From Aphrophora alni (Eukaryota > Arthropoda > Insecta > Hemiptera > Aphrophoridae): a stretch of 64,000 nt of DNA. The notes below the pieces were generated by a model that made no database searches, was not told where the DNA came from, and saw only the letters and a program-made list of their open reading frames with translations. The stretch covers positions 67,506,231 through 67,570,230 of the forward strand of contig OY740768.1 of the NCBI GenBank assembly GCA_963513935.1, read 5' to 3'. Positions 52,731 through 62,982 of this stretch are shown here, one piece after another. The position numbers and the translations under genes are program-made. The first letter of the stretch is position 1, and each line of letters starts with the position of its first letter.

Positions 52731-53424
52731 AATGTCCGAACTTTGGTGTTTCATCGTATAGGTTAGAAAGTCTGTACATAAATTATTTATGCACTATGAT
52801 TTTGTAAGTAAAGAAATTTTTATTTTTTTTTTTTGAAAGGCGTGCAGAAACACTTAATTTATCCTTTTTTCGATCTGAAAATACTTCCCCCATTAATTTG
52901 AACAATATTGTAAAGTGTATTTATTCTAAATGCCATATATAACCACTGTATCCAGCATATCAATGCTATACGTTTGTCTGTACTATATAAAATGTTCACT
53001 AAAACTGCAAAGAATAGGCCTAGGTAAGATCATCTGGACACACTTTATTATATATTTATAACGGTTTTGTACGTTTAACTCTTTTGTGTTTTGTGTGAGG
53101 GGTTTTAAATATGAATTCTTGTTGGTCCCACGACTCCCAAAATGTAAATAAATCATGGGGATTTGCCGGTCATACTGTAGCTTTACCTGACTGTCTCCTT
53201 TATTGCATAACTGAGGAGAAGGACTGCGTAATGTTTACATTTAACTAATTGCTACATTAAATCAGTTTGGATATTTGGCACTTTGACTGTAAATGTACAA
53301 ATCTTATAAAAGCTTTTATTTTCATATTGTTTTTGTATCGTTTCTAGATCGAACCGTTTATTTGTCAATCCGCCCTAAACTTTATTGAGTACTGGTTTGG
53401 CAATCTCGAGAGACACTAACTGGA
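52731..53424. other. AT-rich non-coding DNA
   Basis: No supported gene. Confidence 0.4.
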
Positions 53425-53620
53425 TCTACACTTTTTCCATGTAGTCTTGAGTTAGATCCCTCTCATGTTTTCGATCAAGTCTCTCTTGACCAACTCTTAT
53501 TCTTTTCCGACCATTACGTGATTGTAGTTTTGAGGTCTTTATTTTATGTTCGTTTCTTCATATTTTTTTTTCATCTCGATGATGACCGAGAAGGTTTTGC
53601 CCGTAAACAACAAGATGAAA
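53425..53620 (-). repeat. Interspersed repeat family A, copy 4 (inverted)
   Basis: On the minus strand it shows GGCAAAACCTTCTCGG, then GGAAAAGAATAAGAGTTGGT, then GAGAGGGATCTAACTCAAGA. One frame reads KHERDLTQDYMEKV before a stop, supporting a coding ancestor for this part of the family. It lies about 700 bases from copy 3 in opposite orientation. Confidence 0.65.
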
Positions 53621-54389
53621 AATTATTTATCAAACCTGTTTGTAGGTTACACATCTACTGTATTGGTTTTTGACAACGTGCAATGTAGTTTAATTAAACG
53701 AAGCAAAGCGATATTTAGCATATAAGCAACACTAACTATTTTGTACTGTAATGACAAGATTCAAAATCAAACTTATATGCATTCGAACTGTTTTACTATA
53801 TGAATGTACGAAGTCTTATCATTGCTTCCTTGAAATGGAGTAAACTCCAAACTACAGGTGCATTAATCCACACAAAAATAAATTTAAAGGCGATTAGATA
53901 ACATTTAAGTTGACTTTTATTTTCACCTCTTGAGTGAACACAAAATCTCACGAAATAAAGGTTAATTATTATGTGTTTCAAGGACAATATCGACATTATC
54001 ATTGATAACAAAAGCAAATTATAACTAAGCCATGGAATGTGCTAGAAAATAAAGTGGGCTGAACCGTCTACAGTTTACAGAATACAGAATAATTACAATA
54101 GGATGCAAATACAAATTTGCTTCACGTATATATAAATGACATGAAAACTATTTTATTTAACGTCGCTATAGAAATATTATAGAGGCCTAATGAACTACGC
54201 TAATTATAAATAATAATGTTTTACAAATAATAATTAGAACAAGCATTTTCACAAAATAACGTTTAATTATTAAACCGGTTGCAACGACAATATCCGCCAT
54301 CCTCGTGGGTTCATTTATAGTGAGTAACGACGTGGCAATCCTGAATTGGATAAATTTTAGATTAGACCTACCGCGTAAGAAAAAATTGA
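53621..54389. other. AT-rich DNA, uncertain 5' edge of the LINE
   Basis: No supported gene. The last part, from about 54300, may already belong to the decayed LINE. Confidence 0.35.
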
Positions 54390-54589
54390 ACCGCGTATTA
54401 GTTTAAGAACTAAGGATGAACTAGAAGAATCTGCAGAAAACTTTATCAAACTTATCTAAGGAGCAGCAATCATCGATATTAGAGAGATTAGATACGTAAC
54501 AAAAGGCAATAAATATAAATTGTAAATAGAATAATTAGTTAAAGAAAAGAAAAAAGCTATTTGAAAATGGCACCAAACCAATACAAACC

Positions 54590-55624
54590 ATCAATTTCGC
54601 TTTCGGAAAAAGTATTCTCTAATAGATCAAGTGCATAGACTCATAAATGTTATTCTATATGCTCTTGAAGATAAGACAAAAAGTTTGCCCTGCCATTTTC
54701 TCGATGTAGCGCAAGCGTTTGATAAAGTTTGGCGTGAAGGGCTGATCACGTAGACATTCTACTATTGTAAATTTCCGATAAAATTATTTAGGTTAAACCA
54801 GGAGAAGCGCCCTGGAACTTCAAGACAATTAAAGTTGATTTATCACAAAGAAATGTCCTAAGGCCAATCCTCTGTTTGCTTTATGGTTTAAGTGTGATTT
54901 TCCGGAAATAGAGGAGACGTTGTTGGCCACCTTTATAGATGATACTGCATGAAAAGCCATTGTATTTAATGAAACTGTGTCCAGCACTAAGCTGCAAAGA
55001 TCAAGCAATAAAAATACCATTGGACCAAAGACTGAAAGATCGGACTTATGAGACATTGTCGATATATGTTAATTTTACAATCAAGAGGCTTGACAATCCA
55101 CCTCAGTTAAATAATATTATTCATGTTGTATTTTACGGAAATAATACCAAATATCTGAGTTTAACTCTTGATGCTTGTTTATGTTGGATGGAGCACTTTA
55201 AAAAAAACCGAACTTGGTATAAAATATAGACAACTTAATGTGTTACTGGGGGGGGGAATTCCCAACTGTCCATTTATAATAACATCCTGCTATATATCCA
55301 GATTATTAAGCCCGTATGGTTAGGTTAGTTATGGTACTCAACTTTGTGGTTGCACTAGCAAAACAAATATCGTTAATATTAAAAAATTTCAGAACAGAGT
55401 ATGAGGAATATAGCAAACTAACCATAGTAAAGTTCGTAATGAAGATCTACATAGGGTTCTCGGAATCTCCGCAGTGTCAGGAGAAATCAAACGCTTCGCT
55501 GGAAACCAAGTGCCCTGACGTCTTGTCTATAGTAAGTAACATGGAAGCTCTTCGGCAGTTGGATACTCAGAATCAAATAAGAAGACTGAAGAGGGAAAAA
55601 AGCATTGGATTTAGTCTAGATTAG
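54590..55624 (+). pseudogene. Jockey-like reverse transcriptase ORF2, decayed
   Basis: Reverse transcriptase of the LINE. Near 54610-54740 one frame reads IDQVHRLINVILYALEDKTK then CHFLDVAQAFDKVWREGL, a diagnostic Jockey-clade block with the first catalytic Asp. Further on the block normally VPQGSVLGP is altered (PQRNVLRPILCLLY). The catalytic FADD box appears as FIDDTA at about 54934-54951 and is followed at once by a TGA stop. Then come VNFTIKRLDNPPQLNN and KYLSLTLDACLCWMEH, matching the palm-to-thumb region, then GTQLCGCTSKTNI, RNEDLHRVLGISAVSGEIKR, and, after a frame change, SNMEALRQLDTQNQIRRLKR, the usual Jockey C-terminus. It contains several frameshifts and stops and is inactive. Confidence 0.85.
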
Positions 55625-57700
55625 TTTTTGAGTGGTGATCAAACTTAATGAAGATCAACATAGGGATCTCGGAATCTCCGCAGTATCAGGAGAAATCGCC
55701 TCACTGGAAACCAAGTGCCCTGACGTCTTGTCTATAGTAAGTAACATGGAAGCTCTTCAGCAGTTGGATACTCAGAATCAAATAAGAAGACTGAAGAGGG
55801 AAAAAAGCATTGGATTTAGTCTAGATTAGTTTTTGAGTGGTGATCAAACTTAATGAAGATCAACATAGAGATCTCGGAATCTCCGCAGTATCAGGAGAAA
55901 TCGCCTCACTGGAAACCAAGTGCCCTGACGTCTTGTCTATAGTAAGTAACATGGAAGCTCTTCAGCAGTTGGATACTCAGAATCAAATAAGAAGACTGAA
56001 GAGGGAAAAAAGCATTGGATTTAGTCTAGATTAGTTTTTGAGTAGTGATCAAACTTAATGAAGATCAACATAGGGATCTCGGAATCTCCGCAGTATCAGG
56101 AGAAATCGCCTCACTGGAAACCAAGTGCCCTGACGTCTTGTCTATAGTAAGTAACATGGAAGCTCTTCAGCAGTTGGATACTCAGAATCAAATAAGAAGA
56201 CTGAAGAGGGAAAAAAGCATTGGATTTAGTCTAGATTAGTTTTTGAGTGGTGATCAAACTTAATGAAGATCAACATAGAGATCTCGGAATCTCCGCAGTA
56301 TCAGGAGAAATCGCCTCACTGGAAACCAAGTGCTCTGACGTCTTGTCTATAGTAAGTAACATGGAAGCTCTTCAGCAGTTGGATACTCAGAATCAAATAA
56401 GAAGACTGAAGAGGGAAAAAAGCATTGGATTTAGTCTAGTTTAGTTTTTGAGTGGTGATCAAACTTAATGAAGATCAACATAGGGATCTCGGAATCTCCG
56501 CAGTATCAGGAGAAATCGCCTCACTGGAAACCAAGTGCCCTGACGTCTTGTCTATAGTAAGTAACATGGAAGCTCTTCAGCAGTTGGATACTCACAATCA
56601 AATAAGAAGACTGAAGAGGGAAAAAAGCATTGGATTTAGTCTAGATTAGTTTTTGAGTGGTGATCAAACTTAATGAAGATCAACATAGAGATCTCGGAAT
56701 CTCCGCAGTATCAGGAGAAATCGCCTCACTGGAAACCAAGTGCCCTGACGTCTTGTCTATAGTAAGTAACATGGAAGCTCTTCAGCAGTTGGATACTCAG
56801 AATCAAATAAGAAGACTGAAGAGGGAAAAAAGCATTGGATTTAGTCTAGTTTAGTTTTTGAGTGGTGATCAAACTTAATGAAGATCAACATAGGGATCTC
56901 GGAATCTCCGCAGTATCAGGAGAAATCGCCTCACTGGAAACCAAGTGCCCTGACGTCTTGTCTATAGTAAGTAACATGGAAGCTCTTCAGCAGTTGGATA
57001 CTCACAATCAAATAAGAAGACTGAAGAGGGAAAAAAGCATTGGATTTAGTCTAGATTAGTTTTTGAGTGGTGATCAAACTTAATGAAGATCAACATAGAG
57101 ATCTCGGAATCTCCGCAGTATCAGGAGAAATCGCCTCACTGGAAACCAAGTGCCCTGACGTCTTGTCTATAGTAAGTAACATGGAAGCTCTTCAGCAGTT
57201 GGATACTCAGAATCAAATAAGAAGACTGAAGAGGGAAAAAAGCATTGGATTTAGTCTAGATTAGTTTTTGAGTGGTGATCAAACTTAATGAAGATCAACA
57301 TAGGGATCTCGGAATCTCCGCAGTATCAGGAGAAATCGCCTCACTGGAAACCAAGTGCCCTGACGTCTTGTCTATAGTAAGTAACATGGAAGCTCTTCAG
57401 CAGTTGGATACTCACAATCAAATAAGAAGACTGAAGAGGGAAAAAAGCATTGGATTTAGTCTAGATTAGTTTTTGACTGGTGATCAAACTTAATGAAGAT
57501 CAACATAGGGATCTCGGAATCTCCGCAGTATCAGGAGAAATCGCCTCACTGGAAACCAAGTGCCCTGACGTCTTGTCTATAGTAAGTAACATGGAAGCTC
57601 TTCAGCAGTTGGATACTCAGAATCAAATAAGAAGACTGAAGAGGGAAAAAAGCATTGGATTTAGTCTAGATTAGTTTTTGACTGGTGATCGAACTTAATG
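55430..57700 (+). repeat. LINE-derived satellite: 205-bp units in a 410-bp higher-order pattern
   Basis: One founder copy (about 55430-55631, 209 bp) is followed by ten near-identical 205-bp units starting at about 55632, 55837, 56042, 56247, 56452, 56657, 56862, 57067, 57272 and 57477. A partial start follows at 57680-57697. The founder is the real C-terminus of the LINE ORF2. All ten later units share a 4-bp loss (ATCGCCTCAC versus ATCAAACGCTTCGC), so they descend from one changed copy. Each unit then has a 65-codon frame containing RDLGISAVSGEIASLETK and ending in a stop; this is a by-product of the repeat. Units alternate GGGATCTC/GAGATCTC from unit 1 to 9. A CAG-to-CAC change marks units 5, 7 and 9, and an altered stop-proximal codon marks units 4 and 6, giving a dimeric higher-order repeat. 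Confidence 0.95.
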
Positions 57701-57865
57701 ACGCAACTTAATGACATTTACATAATAAGGTCATCTCTGGTTGGACCTTGAGTGTTTTATTATGTTATTATTTAGATTTAACATTTATGTGAACAAAATT
57801 AATGGTTCGTCCCTTGGGACCAGTTTTCATTTTTATTGTAAAAGTAAACAATAAAAAAAATAACA
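57701..57865 (+). other. LINE 3' untranslated tail
   Basis: Sequence after the last repeat unit, ending in an A-rich AATAAAAAAAATAAC stretch, consistent with the 3' end of the LINE. The start of this UTR (GATCGAACTTAATGACG) is the partner of the repeat-unit junction. Confidence 0.6.
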
Positions 57866-58267
57866 TTTTAAAGTTTTGGTTTAATTTCTTTTAAGCACAA
57901 CTCTATATATATGAACATTCTTGATTGTTAACTAACTTGCCATCTATCTTTTAATTCATTTACGTTTGTGCACACGTTTATAAGAAAACATCCGTTAAAT
58001 TGGTTTGTTAAACAAAATCTAGATTTATGTCCCATAAACTGGTATTAGGGTGTATGTTTCATTTGATGTCACTATTATGCGAAAGGTGTTTTTATGACGC
58101 CTGTTATCTATAAAATATTCACCAAACGGCTGAAAAATATTGTATTACTTAAGTTGTATTACTATAAAAAAAATAATAACAACATATATTGTTGTTTGTT
58201 TACAAATAATATTTGTTTCACCTTTTTTAAGATAGTTGATTTTTATTCTATTAACTATATTTTTATA
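57866..58267. other. AT-rich non-coding DNA
   Basis: No supported gene. The plus frame at 58094-58465 runs across the left end of the next element and is not treated as coding. Confidence 0.4.
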
Positions 58268-58593
58268 CGGAGTGTTCAGAAAATGTTGTGCCAAACTTTA
58301 GATTGTGGTTATATGGGTCAAAATAAAGAAAAATGTTCCTATAAACATGTGTCGGGAAACACTTCGTTTTCCATCTGTCGGTCATTTTATGTTTTTGGAA
58401 TTTCGAGTCGAAATTTGTATTCCACATTTTACATGCTACATTTTTATCAATACATAAAAATCTAAATTTTATCTTATAAATTGCGGATATAGTGACTGTT
58501 TGTACAAAAAACGTAACCTACTGCTTATATGTTTATAGTAACTTTAATTCTTTTTTTAACCTAATTAACCTTAAAGTTTGGCACGACATCCTG
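58268..58593. mobile_element. Non-autonomous inverted-repeat element, 326 bp
   Basis: The left end CGGAGTGTTCAGAAAATGTT continues with GTGCCAAACTTTA. The right end, reverse-complemented, reads CAGGATGTCGTGCCAAACTT and continues TAA; the outer bases are similar and an 11-base gap separates the tips from the shared GTGCCAAACTTTA core. TA flanks both ends (58266-58267 and 58594-58595). The interior (ATGGGTCAAAATAAAGAAAA, then CATGTGTCGGGAAACACTTC) has the look of a common insect repeat I remember, but I cannot name it. It has no transposase frame. Confidence 0.7.
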
Positions 58594-61054
58594 TACATGT
58601 ATGAGATATATCAAGAGAATTTAAAGAAAAGCACTCGTATTTATTAACTAATTACTTTTTCCAAGTTTCTCAATTGAAACTGTGTTAATAATAAACAATA
58701 TTGAAATTTTGCAATGCTGTTACTAGAACACTCATTAACAGCAAATACGAAGGAAAATCTAAACTTAGAAATATTCATGCTGTAAACCTTTTGAAGTTTG
58801 AGTATAATACATTATAAATTAAGAACTTTTAAAATCTTACTAATCACTGTGAATTTTATAATATAAATAATTATCTCTATTAACTGTAACCTTTTACGAA
58901 AGAAAAAAAACTTAGTTTCCAGCAATCGCGTTTATATTTTTTGTTACGCGTAGACGATGAACATGGTTTATGAAGTATTCCTATAAAGGATTTTTTTATA
59001 AGTAACAGAGTTATTATAACTCTAAACAGTACCATGACATTGATCGCTTTGAAATAATATTTTTAATTTGTTTTAACGTAGCCGGTAGTACTAAACACCA
59101 CTTCCAATATAAAACTTTTTTACATATTTAAAATTTATTTTTATAAGACTTTTTTAAGGTTAATTAAAAGGAAACAAACTACGTAACAATATACATAGAA
59201 GTGACAATATACTACACTCAACCCAATGAACGAAAGTGTGTTATAGAATCAGATTTTAGAAGATTTGCTCTGCTGAGTAATTTCGTAGAGTAAAAGGCTA
59301 GGCTGCAATCCCAAGCGGCAATATGTAAGCATAGAGTAGAGGTTTAATCCCATCAACCCTTCATCCCTTAACCCATCAACCCTGCCAAGTCTTTATCTTA
59401 AGGCAGTGGGTAAATAAACTTAAGTATGAAAGCGAAAAGTCTCAATCTTTGCACAACTTTATTATAATGAACCCCGGTGTTTTATGTCCCAAGGGCCGTA
59501 ATTGTTTTCTGTCTGTTAATCTTCGTAATAAGAGTGATGTCGCCTTTGACAAAGTGTGTTACAATATTGTAACCTCAAACATTAGTGATGATATTCTGAG
59601 CTGAACCGCTTTGTTTATGGGCATAGGGTGTGCGAGTGTTTTTAATTAAAGTAATTGTCACACACATACACAAGTCTACAGTAATTACTCAACTCGTATA
59701 GGCAACTCACAAATATCATTTTTGTCTTAAAATGTATTTTCTGGAGAATAACATCGTTATATAAACAATCGAGAGCTGTTGTTAAAACAATAACATGCAG
59801 AATTTTAATTTGTACTCTTGAGCTAATTTAGTATGTAGTAAATTAAACTACTAGAAATTTATGAACAAAAATGTTTTAAAATTACCGCCATTTTGAATTC
59901 CTCATTCATTTTTTCTTTTATTGTATTTCTATAAATACCTTTCTCGTTTACGCAAACGGTTATTTCTATTTCACAAGATATTCAAATATTTTATCCAAGT
60001 CTCTGCATGAATTTTCGTTATCGTTAATTTTGCATAATTAACATAATATCCTCCTTAATTTTGTTGACGTATTGTCCAATTCATAATATCATTACATCTA
60101 GAAAACAAATCTGTACTTCCTGTGGTTTTTAGTTTCAAGTCTCTGTATTAATTCTGTTGCAGACGTTTTCAACGACATCAATCCACTACTTATTGATCGA
60201 AATAGTAGCAAAGTTACTGTTATCTTGTAATTGTTTATAAAGTTTGTCGATTATACGTCATGAATTAAGCTTGTTAAAACTGCGTATAAACACTTGAAAA
60301 GTTCATTCACTAGTTTCAATAATAATAATTTCGATTACTAGTCATATCTGTGTATGTTTAATCTTATATAACTTCTAACTATTCTCACTACTGGGTTGGT
60401 TATTTATAATTTTAGAAAGTGGGATTTGCATTAGTAAATCAAAATCGGCGCAAAACTATTCGGCATCCCTCTTAAGTTTAATTTCCTACCCTTTTACTTG
60501 TTAAGTCCAGAATAGGGGTGGTGACAACCAATACGTTTTATTTGGGACCTTTAGCAAAATTTTGTCAAATCATTACAGACAATTTTAAGGAAATCGGAAT
60601 TTTTAATTTTGTTCTTATGGCAGATACTGCCTATTTTAGATTGATTGGTATTTGGTTTGCCTTGTCTATATGTGTGAAATTGTTTGTCGGATTATTTTTG
60701 TAAAGACATGAAGTTAAAAGTCAAAGTTGTGTGAAAATAAAGATAAATCAACTTGGTTATGGCCGCTATTAAATAGGTAGAGAAGTTGAGAACCACAAAC
60801 GTATGACAGAAAATGACTTTTTACAGATCCTTGAGGCCCTAGGCCATGAAAAGAGAAGTCGAACTTTTGTCAATTTCTTTGCTTAACCTAAACTTTTTAA
60901 ATCAATCAAAACAGTTTGATTAGTTAGTTCCAATCGGTAATTTTAATCTTCCGGATCAAAACCGACCGTGAAATGTTTTTAAACAAGTCTTTAATTAGTA
61001 ATATATTATAATCTTGAACTGCAACGTCCAACATGTATATTGGTTCTTATTATA
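58594..61054. other. AT-rich non-coding DNA
   Basis: No supported gene. About 60490-60640 carries the old family B-like block TTTATTTGGGACCTTTAGCA followed by AAATTTTGTCAAATC. A slightly GC-richer patch at 59270-59430 contains simple CATCAACCCT repeats. Confidence 0.4.
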
Positions 61055-62201
61055 CAGGCTGATTGGCACTTATTATAAAATTATGTTTGGATAAAAGTAT
61101 GCACTACACGAAGTAAAAATTCACTCTTGAAAATAAATTTCTGACCTTAACCATGTAGTTTCTGCTTGGAACTATGAATCTTTTACAGTTTTTCAATAAT
61201 ATCTGACTTTTATAAGAAAAGTTCAATTTTATCATTTTTCTGAAACCAGTTGTTACTTTTAGTATTATTTTCTGAAAGCAAATAAAATTTTGAATAGTAA
61301 TAACGTGAATGTATTTTTATTTAATTCGAAACACTCAAAATATTTGTTTTCGATTAAAACCTTAAATATTCAAAACACTATTGTGGGATTGTTGTTATGC
61401 ATAACAATTGTCAAATTATACCAAATACTTGCCCTTATAAAAGCTTTCATTTGACACAAGACACTTCAGTTTATACTTTCAAATTGTAAGAGAAAACCAG
61501 CTTGAAATCCTAAAATATGTTGTTAAAAATACGTTTTGTAATTAACTGTTTTAACACGGAGTTTAACAGGTTATGATAGAGGAAATAGTTGATGCAATAT
61601 AAAATATGAGAGAGTATGTTACCTTTAAACAACAAGACAATTGCAATGTATTATTATCATTCCCTTTATCTTATCAGTTGTCATAGTACATCCCTTATCT
61701 GGATTATGTGTGACCCCTTGTTCAAAACTTTTTTTTTAAATTTTACCCTAGTTTTCTCTTACAATTTAAATAGAATAAATTATATTTATATCTAACGAAC
61801 CCTTATTACAAAGGGCAAGTTTTTATACATCTTGAAAAATGTTTAGCCAAACAACAATCCGACAATAGTGTTTTGAATATTTCAGGTTTTTTCCAAAAAC
61901 ACCTATTTGTTTCAAACTCAATAAATACACTAGTATTATTTCTTTTCAAAATTAAATGGTTGTATTTTACTCTAAATTGCATGCGTTTTTAGAAAATAAT
62001 ACCAAAGAAAAAATTGTTTGTGAAAAGTTGAGAATTATGAAATTTTCGTCGATAATTAACAATATTTTTTTCCAAAAACAGTAGTAAAAAATGCAGTTAC
62101 TAGGTAAATTGAGAGAATTTTTTTTCAAGAGTGAGGTTTTCCTTCGTATAATGTGAACTTTCGTCCAAAAAATGTTTGTACAGTAAGTAGCCATCACCCT
62201 G
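61055..62201. mobile_element. Long inverted-repeat (foldback) element, about 1.15 kb
   Basis: The left arm (61055 to about 61440) and the right arm (about 61800-62201, reverse complement) match over nearly 400 bases with many substitutions and gaps. Shared blocks include CAGG(C/G)TGAT at the tips, TTCACTCTTGAAAA, GGTATTATTTTCT/AGTATTATTTTCT, AAATATTCAAAACACTATTG, GGATTGTTGTT and ACTTGCCCTT. The spacer of about 360 bases is unrelated and non-coding. The high divergence indicates an old element. A target-site duplication is not clear (TA on the left, TT on the right). Confidence 0.7.
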
Positions 62202-62946
62202 TTTAATTCTTTAACAAACCTGGCGTTCATAAACATGTTAATTATTAATTAGCCGTGTGTAGTAAATTATCCTGTGAAGGTGTCCCTACAAATGATAGAA
62301 CCACGCAAACAATGTTCTGGAATAAAATTTATTTAAATTAGAAGCCGCTCACAAAACGCATAACCATTGTAAACAACATAACACTCTCAACATAAACAAC
62401 AATACTAATTGCAGAGTAAACAGGGCGCACATTATGGACATTACTGAATAGCTCGTTACTGTTGTCCAAATGAAATATGTGGCAAGGGGAGAAGGAAGCA
62501 TGTTGTATTTGTGAATACATTTGGTAGCCGAGGCAGTAAATGTGCACTGATTCTGATACTACAAAATTATTGCATTATCTTTAATTTCATATCTACAGTT
62601 GTATCGGAAAAGATTTTACAAAAGTCATCGATAATTCGTGGATTAAGCTCATTTAGCCTTATTATCACTTTAGGGGAGCTACAACTTCAAAGTCGGAATT
62701 TTATATTATAAATATACTTCTATTTTGGTATTGAGTTTCAGACAGAAAATTCAAATTTGGTACATTTCCAATAGTTATTAGTATTATAATTTTGTAGTAT
62801 TGTAATAAATCTTGCAGATTAAATAACTGTGTTTGGGGGGGGGAGTCTGTGAATGGAACTTAAGTGTAGTATACAACTTCTTCTTCTCTTATCAAAAATA
62901 CAAATTATACTCTTTTAAAATGTATATCTCTTATTTTTTATTCTAG
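62202..62946. other. Probable intron upstream of microexon 3
   Basis: No supported gene. A run of G residues lies near 62836-62844. The last 20 bases form the pyrimidine-rich acceptor of the exon at 62947. Confidence 0.4.
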
Positions 62947-62982
62947 AAAACGTGGTTCATATGCATTATCACAACGGCATAG
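62947..62982 (+). CDS. Candidate coding microexon 3 (36 bp), unidentified gene
   Basis: The acceptor is TTTTTTATTCTAG and the donor CATAG|gtaagt is close to consensus. The exon is 36 bp, a multiple of three. The spare base left by the 51-bp exon at 37236 joins its first two bases to give Glu, then it reads NVVHMHYHNGI and leaves one base. It is therefore a third symmetric phase-1 exon in the same open frame as the other two. The peptide is His-rich with no recognised domain. The next exon, if any, is either beyond the window or the very small candidate near 63397. Confidence 0.6.
   Translation, partial: KTWFICIITTA

Larger units (their letters stand above)
54390..57865 (+). mobile_element. 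Jockey-like LINE remnant with tandemly expanded 3' end
   Basis: A non-LTR retrotransposon of the Jockey type. It is truncated at the 5' side, internally deleted, and full of stops and frameshifts. Recognisable pieces in order: an endonuclease-tail-like SLRTKDELEESAENFIKLI (about 54400), the start of the reverse transcriptase, the FIDD catalytic region, a thumb/connection-like part, and the ORF2 C-terminus. The C-terminus plus the start of the 3' UTR is then repeated in tandem (55430-57700). After the last unit the 3' UTR continues and ends in an A-rich tail near 57850-57865. No target-site duplication was found because the 5' edge is unclear. Confidence 0.85.

Noticed and set aside
55316..57674. 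Treating each 65-codon frame in the array as a gene or a small-protein cluster
   Set aside because: They are copies of the LINE ORF2 C-terminus kept alike by recent amplification; each starts at a GTG/ATC stretch derived from UTR and no initiation context supports a gene.
55430..57700. CRISPR-like repeat array
   Set aside because: Units are fully homogeneous over 205 bp with no variable spacers, and the setting is eukaryotic.
58094..58465. 123-codon plus-strand frame
   Set aside because: It crosses the left end of a non-autonomous inverted-repeat element and has AT-driven composition.
60160..60226. Possible exon after TTCTGTTGCAG at about 60163
   Set aside because: The acceptor looks good, but no GT donor follows the open part at a suitable place and the phase does not match the other microexons.
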